A stretch of DNA of 64,000 bases. Origin: Batillaria attramentaria (Eukaryota; Mollusca; Gastropoda; Batillariidae). The translations under genes were made by a program, and so were the position numbers. The DNA lies in the NCBI GenBank assembly GCA_018292915.2, contig JACVVK020000018.1, positions 1,404,001-1,468,000 of the forward strand. The letters are read 5' to 3'. Every line of letters begins with the position of its first letter. Positions within the stretch are counted from its first letter, which is position 1. Positions 1-12,000 of this stretch are shown here, one piece after another. The notes beneath the pieces were generated by a model. The model had not been told where the DNA came from and made no database searches. It saw nothing but the letters and a program-made list of their open reading frames with translations.

Positions 1-178
1 GGGAGATTGGGGGCGGGAGGCGACTGAATGGCCGGCAGGCCACCTAATGCGTATCAGTATGTGACGGAGTGCACGCTATGATAACACTCAGTGATTCCCC
101 CCTCCCCCTCCAACTTTTCTTCATTCGGATAAACACCTAATGGCCGGCCACGGGCCACTGACGGTGTGTGTGTGTGTG

Positions 179-1526
179 AGGGGGTTTCCTAGCGAAAACG
201 TCCGCGTGCGTCCGCGATCGCTGCGCGTAGTTATCCGGTTTCCGTGACCGCTCGCGAAGAGCGTAAGCGAACGTAAGCGAGCGGCCCGGGAAGGTAGTTC
301 GCCGCGAGCAAAAGGTCACGTGGTCAGTTTTTATGTAAACAAAGATGGCGGCGCCCACCGAAGGCCTCGTTGAAGTGGAACTAAGAAATGGTTTAAAATG
401 AATTTGCGGGTGGATGAAGACCCTCTGTCCCAACTTGTAATTGTGTAGAATAGTATATGAAAATAATTTGAGCTAATTGCACCGGGCCGTGGTCGCCAGT
501 CATTCAGGGATATGTTGTGCGTGTTTGTGGGGAAGGAGTGGTCAAAGTGAGTACGTAGGGGTGCCTTACGTCTCCGTTTTGCATCGAGCAGAACATGCAT
601 ACTAGCGGTATAGTCATGCTCCAAGCCAGTAATTATTGCTCCTCCTCAAAAACGTCGTCTTCTGCGCTCAAAAGATGACTAATAGCTGCGAGTACTAGAG
701 TTTTCTTCTTCCTTTTCAGCCTTGCCAACAACCGTGTTCGTGATTCAGCCGCCATTTTGAAAGCGCCTTTTTCTAATTGGCCGTTTCCCAACGAGGAAAA
801 GCGTCCTCCGCAAGCGCCCGCGAGCGCATTTGCGTAAGCAACGCGGCCTATGAGGGGGTTTCCTAGCGAAAACGTCCGCGTGCGTCCGCGATCGCTGCGC
901 GTAGTTATCCGGTTTCCGTGACCGCTCGCGAAGAGCGTAAGCGAACGTAAGCGAGCGGCCCGGGAAGGTAGTTCGCCGCGAGCAAAAGGTCACGTGGTCA
1001 GTTTCTATGTAAACAAAGATGGCGGCGCCCACCGAAGGCCTCGTTGAAGTGGAACTAAGAAATGGCTTAAAATGAATTTGCGGGTGGATGGAGACCTTCT
1101 GTCCCAACTTGTAATTGTGCAGAATAGTATATGAAAATAATTTGAGCTAATTGCACCGGGCCGTGGTCGCCAGTCATTCAGGGATATGTTGTGCGTGTTT
1201 GTGGGGAAGGAGTGGTCGAAGTGAGTACGTAGGGGTGCCTTACGTCTCCGTTTTGCATCGAGCAGAACATGCATACTAGCGGTATAGTCATGCTCCAAGC
1301 CAGTAATTATTGCTCCTCCTCAAAAACGTCGTCTTCTGCGCTCAAAAGATGACTAATAGCTGCGAGCACTAGAGTTTTCTTCTTCCTTTTCAGCCTTTCC
1401 AACAACCGTGTTCGTGATTCAGCCGCCATTTTGAAAGCGCCTTTTTCTAATTGGCCGTTTCCCAACGAGGAAAAGCGACCTCCGCAAGCGCCCGCGAGCG
1501 CATTTGCGTAAGCAACGCGGCCTATG
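179..1526. repeat. Tandem duplication of a 674-bp unit
   Basis: Two nearly identical units follow each other. The sequence starting GAGGGGGTTTCCTAGCGAAA at about 178 recurs at about 852, and both units end with GCAACGCGGCCTATG. Only scattered substitutions separate them, so the duplication is recent. Each unit begins and ends with a related direct motif (GTTTCC..CGA..AAACGTCC..CGC). Each carries on the minus strand a short ORF of 40 codons (755-633 and 1429-1307) that starts MAAESRTRLL and is rich in basic residues, followed by a second ORF of 97 codons (624-331 and 1298-1005). The arrangement resembles the 5' exon of a transposase-type gene, but no catalytic domain is present. Origin is unknown; a non-autonomous DNA transposon is the likeliest guess. 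Confidence 0.85.
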
Positions 1527-1876
1527 TCAGTATGTATGATTCATGTGTGTGCACTAGACAGAGCTGTCAGTGTGCCTGTAGGAGTGTAGTCGCAGTCCGG
1601 CATTATACATGCCGGTATGCTGTGTGTGAGTATTTGTATATAGGTTTCGATTTTATGTTTGTTTGTTTGTTTGTTTTTTTCTTTTCTTTATTTTCCCCAA
1701 CCCCCTCCCCCCCCCCCCCCCCCCCCCGAGAGCCGGTGGGAAATAAAGTTGACTTGGCTGCACTGAGTCCTCCTGAGTGCACTGCTTGTCCGCCGGAGTG
1801 CTCCACTGAACTGACTCGGGAATCGGCCGCTGCGCCGGAGGAACCACTGCAGCCTCCTGGCCTTGCAGTTTAGTGT

Positions 1877-1910
<34 letters not shown>

Positions 1911-2261
1911 GGCCACACTGGCCAAACTGAAAGGCTTAGGTTAAGGTTTATTAGTTTTCAATGCGGCAGTCGACGCACTCGAAACTGAACTGAACGGAAA
2001 GCAGTTCAAAGCTCAGCCGATTGATTCAGGGGGGACTACGTGCTCAGTGCGAGCCAGAGGGCTCGTAATTTTTTAGTCGCCGGGCTGACTTCTGAAATCA
2101 GTGAAAGGTTCTGTATCAAGTATCCACTGACGTGGCCAGTGCTGTTCAATACTGTCTTGTTTGTCCTCTAAGTGAGTTTTTCTGCCGCGCCTGTAAACTA
2201 TGGTTATGTGATTCTGTCTGTACTAAGGTATTATGATCCCATAACTAACGTGGTCTCGCGC
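1527..2261. other. Intergenic DNA with simple repeats
   Basis: This stretch lies beyond the stop codon of the GH10 gene and holds a run of C (about 1705-1727), a (CA)n tract (about 1879-1908) and otherwise unremarkable sequence. The plus-strand ORF at 1451-1873 runs through the poly-C and has no recognisable domain, so I do not treat it as a gene. Confidence 0.5.
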
Positions 2262-2626
2262 CTAAGTGTGAACATTGATGTGGAGGGTGGTATCGTCTTT
2301 CCCAAGCTGGAAAGTCTTCTTTATGTTTGTCAGCTCGCGACCTTGGTACATCACGTGAACCTCGTAGTCGCCATGAAAACCGCGCACGGCGAACTGGTCC
2401 CCTGCTTCAGGCAGCGCGTGCGTCTCGTCCGTCATCCACTGGTTCTCATACAGGCCAAGAACGCGACGTCCTGCTGCCGTCAGCTGGTGGTAGATAAAAC
2501 CAGAGACATTGGAAACAGACTGCAAACGATCTCTGATGAATCTACAGCTCGTCGGTTGTTCCCTGTCTCAGTAGTGTGACTATTGCGTAAACTTGCAGTA
2601 CATTCACATGAATAGTCACCATCAGT

Positions 2627-2688
<62 letters not shown>

Positions 2689-5600
2689 TGCATAGCTCCA
2701 CTGCAGCAAAACTACATCCCTAGTACCAGGACTGAGGGAAATTCCTGCATGATATATCTGCCGTCATCTGCTAAAAGGGTCTGTAGGTGCTTTTCAAACG
2801 CACGGCTGTGGGACCCTTCGCTAATGACGGGAGAGATGCTATTCTTCGTGCATTTGACTAAATAAATTAATGATCACATACGTAAATGGCCATGTAAAAG
2901 AAATCAAAACACCTCCAAGTTGTCTCCCTTGACCAGCGCAGCCTTCTCTCCCCTCCAGTGGGCCTGATCCCAGAACCCCCAGAACAAGATGCCCTCGATG
3001 GCGGGATGACCGTACAGAGCCCGCAACGCTTTCTCGTAGTAATCAGCACGCTTGTTCTCATCCGCGACCATCACATCTAGCTCTGTGGCCCACAGTGGAA
3101 CTCCAGCTTTTGCAAGCAAATCTAGACGTTCCTGAACAGGAGAGAAAGAGGCATATAGTCCATACACTGACTACCTCAATTTTGTTTTAGAAAATTTCAA
3201 AACGCTGCGCCAGAGGTGCAGACCGGTTGTACGTCTTCTCATTGATGTTAACGAATGCTTCCCTGTTTCTCTCAGGCTTTTGTCTTCTTCTTCTTCGTCG
3301 TCGTCTTCTTCTTTACTACAGACGAAGAGTAGACTAAACACTGATGTCTTCAAAATAACGAGCTGTGGCGCGCAATGTTCAAAGCATTTACTTCCGATCA
3401 CTGTTTATAGCCTGAGCACAGCTGGGTACATCAGTTCAGTCGCCCAGATGTCTCAACGGTCCCGTCGTATGGAAAAAAAGGGTTTAAGTGTTTGTTTGTT
3501 TGTTTTTTTAAATCCATGGCGCTTAGACCCTTTTACCAAGTGACAGTACGTATACCAGTATAGTATGTACCTTGATTAAAGCAGGGACTGGCTCTTGTTC
3601 GCTGTCGAAGTGACACTGCACCCCCATGCCGTACATTCCCACATTAGCAGCCTTGAAGTGGCGACCTTGTTCGAGATACGCCTGCCAGGGACACCACAGT
3701 ATCTACACATTTAGTCCCATACGGAGCACAGCCTACCATTCTAATTTAGAATGTTCTCATACCAGGAGCGATCACTTGCGCGGGTACACGAAGTGTACGA
3801 AAAGAACTGAGAGTATTTTGCATACGCCGCGACCGTTATTGCCATACTTTTACATGTATCAAGAAACAACTGAAGTTTGCTTTGCGGAGCGGTAAAACAA
3901 TGACCCCAAGTTAGTCTCAAGCTGATATAGACAAAGGAAGCCGAGAAGGGCCTGATGTCAGAATACAGGTTAGGTTAGAGGCTACACACTAAAAAGTTTA
4001 GCAGATGAATACTAAGGCAGATAATTATAACTGGGGGGAGGGGGGGTGCATTTATATGCAGAACACTGACAATCCGCCTGTTGCTTTATGCACTCACATA
4101 GGTCGTCTGACCTTGGGCGACGACCCCGAACTCATTGAGGAAGAGCTTTACGTTGGGGTCAGCATGATGGGCGATACGGAATATCTCCAGGTTGTAGTCA
4201 GGGTCATGTAGCCGGTCCTGATACCACGTGCCGTGCAGGTTCTCGTTGTTCACGTCACAGTGCTCAAGGCTGGTGGATACACGTAACGCATACACAGGTG
4301 TATGGAGTGGGTGCTTAAGGGTTTAACGTCTTCTGCCATCACGTAAGGTTGATATCAAAGACGGCAATGAGAAAAAGGCCGGCACAAATATTTGGCCCTA
4401 GCCGGAAATCGAACCGCTCACGACCCGAGCACTGAAAGTCCAATGCTCTACCACTCGACTGCCCTATCTCACCGTACGGTGAACGTAAGCATATATACCG
4501 TCCATACGCTTTTTCAAAGTTATGTTCCCGAATACTGACCAACTGCACATATGGTGTGAGTGTGCGAGCATGCAGATGGGTGGTGTGAGTGTGTATGGCC
4601 AAATGAGTGAGTGTTTGGCATGCTTTTTTATGTGACCACAAACCAATGTTCCACATTTGGAAATTCAATAAATTCTTATATCTTATGTCATATATGCGTG
4701 TGAACTAATATTGGCCTGTGTGGCTTGGATGACCTTCATGTATAGTTACTGACGTTCAAAAAAAAAAACCGCGAAAAAGAGACACAAAAGTCACAGTCTG
4801 CGATCTCTGCTCAGGAATGAAGACATAATTATAGTACTGCTGGACCATTTTCTGTTGCTTTAACTACCATCATCCCATTCCGGCAAACAATTTTCACGGG
4901 TAAAAAAGAAACACCCTAAAGTCTAAACGTAAAAAAGAACTACTACAACAACGACTGTAATATCATCATAAACTGAATGAATCATGTTCTTCCTCTCCAA
5001 CTTAAGAGAAGCAACAGCACAGCTTACAGTCCACGAGTGACGTTCATGGTTTCCTCGATGTGATGCTTTACGACATACCTCAGTTCTGTGCCGTTCAGCT
5101 GCTGTATCCAAGGCTGGATTCTGTTTGGTTTGGACCACACCAGGTTGTGGCCTCGCACTTTCAAGCTGAACAGAAAGAAACAGCAGAAGTGAACTTTAAC
5201 AAACACCCATGAAGTTGATGCCGTTCCTCTTTGTTTCCTTCCATAATGCACCACTAACTGTTCACTTACCCATGCTGACGTAGTCCATGAATCATGTCCA
5301 GAGCAGGCTGGTAGTTCGTGTGTCCCTACAAAGCAGATCAGTCAAGAACAAGAACTTGAATATTGTTCCCTGGCTAAAACAACAAACCCACACTAATGAC
5401 AAGACGGGGTTTTTTTGTTTTGTTTTTTGAAAATTCAATTTTCTAAGCCGCACCTAAGTTCAGATAAATTAATCTGGGCGTTTCATTCAAGTTCGAATGC
5501 ATATACATGTGTGTATCAAAATGCCCAGACTATGCCAGAATGTCATATCGTGTCAGTCAGTCGGACATATAAAATCTGTAGACATCAGACAGCTCAAAGC

Positions 5601-6279
5601 CACTCAGAACCATGATGGGGAACATCTGCTTTTTCACTCGACTTCCCGACTATCGAACAAGCCTCTTTTTCATTTTGCAAATAGTTACGTCAGAAGCCGA
5701 AACAAAGCTGCCATCATCTGTTCTAGCAAACAAAAATATCAAGTACCTGTATTTTTTGCAGCTAACACAGTGCACGGGTTTTGAACGCTTTGACAACATC
5801 CTTACCCTTTGTTTCTCTAGCTGAGGCCACTTAAGAGCGATGCCTGGCACGGCCCAGTTGAAGTGTTTATGGATGAAGTCCCGGTACTTGTGCAGGGCCG
5901 GGTCGTTGTATTGCCGGGCCTTGACTGCTGTGCCGAACGGGAAAGATTTCCTGGTCTGAAGCACCTGTACGTAAAGTAAACAAAACAAACCATAGTCTCT
6001 CACATGAGCGGTCTCATTGATAATCAAATTCAGAGGAATGGATTATGGTTTGATCAATGATTATGGATATGTATATCATACTGTAGTTTGAATACTTATA
6101 AATAGATAGACAAATAAATAGAACTCTGGTTATGTGCTGGTCGGGTATTTGATTGGTTCTATGGTGTGTTGTATAACTGATAACTGAAGTGTGTTGGTTT
6201 CTTGGAGGTATGCTCGTCGATTGAGCGGAAAGCGAATGCTCAAGTAGGCTTCATATCATACAGTTTTACTGGCTGGATG

Positions 6280-6318
<39 letters not shown>

Positions 6319-7745
6319 ACTCACGTGAAACTTCACGTCTGCTTTGTTGATGTTTGCAGCGGCTGACACTCTGAAACAAAACGCTCGCTTTTAACGAAAA
6401 ATTGGAGCATGGAAAATGTATCTTTGAGTCTTGCACCCTTTCCAGAACACTTACACCATGTCAGTGAGGTCTTGCAGCATATAAGTACAGTAACAGTAAG
6501 AGATGCCAAGCAAACAGCAAGCGAGTGAATATAGACACAGCTGAAACCACTACACGTGTATAGTCCACATATATAGTTTGTTTCTCGACTATGAAAAGGA
6601 AGAACAACAACTCGACCAGGAACTGAACTGACATGTCGCCACTGAGTTCCTGATTGAAAGGTCAAGCTAGCCAATCAAATGGAGCGAATACTCCGACAAG
6701 CTAACCCACACCTCTTGCTAAGCGTGTCGGAGTATGTGTCTGACAGATCAGAAGGTAAACAAAAGTCAGTGTGCGCCGCGTGCGACTGCCATGGAAGACC
6801 GATTCGTTTTAGTCAGTGGGCGTGGCTACAGGCGCCTGAGCCACAAGTTAGGAAATGGTTAGACACATTAGACTACAATAATACCAGATCGGAAATTTCA
6901 TTTGTACTTTGACTCTCACTTGGATTCGATAGGGATTTTCTTTTCCCGAGACAATCCGGTTTGAAAATGCCTACAGACTGAAAAATTCGTCCAGACATTT
7001 CCGTTAGGACGATACCCAATGCTGATTTATAAGGACAAATAGTGCCAAGTTTCAGTCTGGTAAAAAAAAAAAAAGTACTTGTGACAACAAAAGAAACAAT
7101 AAATAAATAAAAATCTCTTAGATTACCAGGGAATTTGAAAATGATTTCTAGCTGAACTGACTGCCCAGACTCGCTGTCCGGCTTGTCGTTGAGAAGTTTG
7201 ACGAAAGCCTTCGCTGTGTACGCGTGACCCGGCGTAACACTGATAACTTGCATGGGGCCGTCGTAGTTGTGGTGCCTGTAAAACACACTCCGAACTGAGT
7301 GGAATCTTTCACACTATACACATTGCCCAATACATCCATCCTCTAACAACCTCTGCAATGATTAAGCACTCCTTTCCTCCTCAACTTGAGTTACTCAAAA
7401 GGTTTTTTCACCTGCTTGTCACTGCCTGCATATAGTCCTTTAAATACCACTGGTACTTTTAGAGTGCTTGAAGAGTTCAAAAGTCACAAAGTATTATACT
7501 TGTTGCTGTCTGTGTTATTCTTCTTACTGTTAGAGCTCATGTACCATTGTTGGCCTGAAGCCTCTTTAGTCTTACCTCCTCGTTACCTCCATCGCGTGTT
7601 GACCAGAATGTCTGTCGCTGGTGAGGTTACAGTGAAATGCCCAGCAACTCCAGTGAGCCATCGACTCCATTCCCTTGTTCTGTAATAGCTCTCCGCCAAC
7701 AATCACCACTAGTACTGCAGCCGACACCAAAAGATCCTTCATCAT
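2262..7745 (-). CDS. Secreted CBM (family 4/9-like) + GH10 glycoside hydrolase, endo-1,4-beta-xylanase-like
   Basis: Predicted secreted enzyme that hydrolyses beta-1,4-xylan or a related polysaccharide, probably digestive. Exons read on the minus strand: 7745-7576 (hydrophobic signal peptide after MMKD, then the start of a carbohydrate-binding module), 7275-7127, a CBM exon from 6649 whose 3' end is unresolved, 6370-6325, 5964-5806, 5325-5270, 5165-5028, 4269-4098, 3681-3571, 3131-2913 and 2483-2262 (stop). Splice phases agree across all junctions except around the 6649 exon. GH10 hallmarks are RGHNLVW (exon from 5165), the acid/base glutamate in CDVNNENLHG (exon from 4269), the nucleophile glutamate in ATELDV (exon from 3131) and the WGFWD segment. 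The acid/base motif has Cys where Trp is common. The C-terminal exon ends with LTAAGRRVL and a short extra beta-rich tail. An upstream in-frame ATG at 7787 is possible; 7745 best fits a signal peptide. Confidence 0.88.
4313..4473 (-). mobile_element. tRNA-derived SINE in a GH10 intron
   Basis: Read on the minus strand, this copy has a tRNA-like head with a degenerate A box and a B-box-like segment (reverse complement of GAAATCGAACCGC). A body similar to 'gtgccggcctttttctcattgccgtctttgatatcaa' (paraphrased) ends in a GTTTAAC motif. The same body occurs in at least four more places in the window (12571, 30858, 38535, 58505), which defines a family. It is degenerate and lies within the intron between the exons at 4269 and 5028. 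Confidence 0.7.
6280..6315. repeat. (CT)n microsatellite
   Basis: A pure CT dinucleotide run lies immediately next to the splice donor of the small GH10 exon at 6370-6325, within the intron (GA repeat on the sense strand). Confidence 0.95.
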
Positions 7746-9054
<1,309 letters not shown>

Positions 9055-12000
9055 ATGGCGTCTTCGGGAGCTGCATCAAAGGTAACCAGTCGAATGTGCA
9101 GCTTCGTTGTTAACATCTCATGTAGAAGGGGTCGAAACTGTCTTGTCTAGGAACCGTACTCTCTCTCTCTCTCTCTCTCTCTCTCCCGGCCAGTGTGTGT
9201 GTGTGTGTGTGTGTGACATGCAGCCGTCCGCAGCACCCTGAACCGGGTCCCCCATTGGTTGAATCATCCACTTCTTACTTACGTTCACACACAAGTGTGA
9301 GGCAGGCAGACTGGTCTCTAATGTTGTACTTAACCCCCCCCCCCCCCAAAAAAAAAAAAAAAAAAAAAAACTTGTTAATGATGTTTCATTTTACTATGTT
9401 TGATTCAAGAAAATCAATGTAATGAATATACTATTACATTTGTAATCATATATATATGTCTCTGGAAATACAAACTAACATATATATATTTCCGGTACAG
9501 GGCTGAGCGGCTTTAGCAGGCGCCTGAGGCGCCTAAAAATCATGTCGGGCTCCCTCGGATCACAGTTTCAATCGCCCGGCTGGCGCCTTGATACTTCCCG
9601 GCCCGATCGGTAGATTCCGTGTACTGACACACAGGGTCTGCACTGGACTGGTAATATGCGGCAATACACACGAACGCCGTCGCTGAACCCGCTGACCGCC
9701 TCAGCATCCAGAGCTCTTGTTTTACCATCGCACAGACTGGTCTAAAAATAGCGCAGATACAGCAAAATTTCTCATCAAAGAGTCAGGCTCCTTGAAAAAT
9801 TGTCAGGCTCCCTCAACTTCCCTGGGTGGGAGCCCGACTGGCTCCTTAGTCGGGCATGCTAAATCTCAGCCCTGCAGTAGCTCTTAGAAGTGGTATTTAG
9901 TTGTGTGTGTGGGGGAGGGGGGGGATCTTTGTGTTCGAACGCAAGTATAAGTGTGTGTGAGAGAGGGAGAGAGAACAGCCATGATGCATTCGTCTGCAAT
10001 GCTTCCACTTGCCTGCAAAAAAATCAGATTGGAACAGTTTTGAAGCTTGCTACATGCAGTCTTAGTATGCATTCACATCCTCTGGAAAGCTTAAGTGTCT
10101 CGTGTCAAACAAGCAGTATAAGTGCGATACCTTTGCGAACCAAGATACACAAAATACGGTCTACTCACTGCCCGAATTGGTAGTGAACGATTCAACCTCT
10201 GAGGAGCCGGTTCAGGGTGCTGCGGATAGCTGCGTGTGTGTGTGTGCGTGTGTGTGCAGGGGTATAAATACCTGTGTGTTTATTGCCAAGGGACGTCTGT
10301 CGATCAGCAGGTGTACCTGGTAACTTGAAAACGTGCTCCACACACACACACCGATGTCAGTGTTTGGTAATGTGAATTTCATCGTTGTGAATTGCTGTGT
10401 TCTAATTTGCAGGAAGAAGATGTTCCAGGTGATATTGTTCATGAAGACCTAGTGCTTGCAGTCACCTGTCATCCTTCACAGAATCTGATCGCCAGTGGCT
10501 GTATTGATGGTTCTGTGACAATGTAGGTATACAGCGGTTTACAGAATTTGAGCTTGTACAATCTGTTTGGATCCGTCACACACACACACACTGTCAGGTA
10601 TATGAAATTCTTTCATTGAAAGCACGTAATATATATGACACATAGCTCTACAAAGCCTTATTGTTGAAGTATTTAGGTTGTGGACATTCCTTATACATGT
10701 ATTTTCAGTCCATTTTAAATTTAACTACACTGTAGGTGTAATACCAGTCTGACACTCATGCAGGGATCGTGTTACATTTACAATAGTGATAACCTGGGTT
10801 CCACACTTGCACAAAAGGTGGATACAGTACTGTTTACAATCACATGCCCAATCGCGAAAGGTTTGTTCAGTGATATATATATCACATAGGATTGTGTGAA
10901 AATGCATGTGAAACCAAAACTCTCCTATTGTACGATGCAGTGTATACATACACATGTATGCATCAGATCTTGCACTTCTGTCATTGTAAACACATTCTCT
11001 TTTTCAGACATTCATTCTCAGCAAGTGAGAAGATCAAACTGTTAAGGACACTGCCACATCACAAGAAATCATGTCGAGCTTTGAGATTCTCGCCTGGAGG
11101 CAAACGCCTGTATACTGCAGGGAAAGACAAGTCCCTCTGGTGCATCGACACAGAAACAGGGGGCATTCGCAGGAAAATTAAGGCAGCCCATGAGTATGTC
11201 ATGCAACTTTTTGGTATAAATTTTTCAAAGACTGTGATATTTGTAGCTTGAAAAATGTAGGATAAATTGACAGTTTGAAGTAAAAATGTTTGCGTACCTC
11301 TTGCCTTTCACGCCACAATCTTTACATGAACCAGGCATTCTTTCCTACTGCTTTGCATGACCCCAAAGGTACGCGATTGGCTTCTAATATAATATTTTTT
11401 CTGGTAACTATAATGATTTATCTAACATGATGTTTTTGAAATATTGTGTTTGTTTCTGTCTGAAGGTCTGCAATCTACAGTCTGCTGGTAACAGGTGAAC
11501 GTTTTGTTGCTACAGGAGATGATGATGGGGTGCTAAAGGTATGCCTGCTTTCAGTTTCATACCTTAATTAATTATGTAAATGAATTGCATGTAAATGACT
11601 ACTTCTTTAGGACTTTACCATGTTCTTTTCTCCTCTGCGTTAGATTTAATGTTCATGTTTATGGGTTATCTTGGGTTGGGTTTTTTGTGGTGGTGGTGGT
11701 TTGTTGTTGTTTTTGAAGGTGAAAAGGGTCCAATACGTGCCCAAAAGACTGATGTACTGCTAACGTATGCAACTGACAAGTATGCACCTGTTCCTTGTTG
11801 CAGCTATGGGACATGAGAAGCAAGTCAGCAACTATGGAACTGAAGGAGTGTGAAGAATTTATCAGTGACATGATTATTGACCAGCAGCAGAAAATTCTGG
11901 TAGCTACCAGGTAAGAGTAAGACAAATGATCATGATGTATGTGAAGTAAAGTAATGGCTTGGGTGCTGACATAATCATATGGTCTTATTTCCCAATGTGT

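Noticed and set aside
2172..2579. 135-codon plus-strand ORF
   Set aside because: It is antisense to the last GH10 exon and has no domain.
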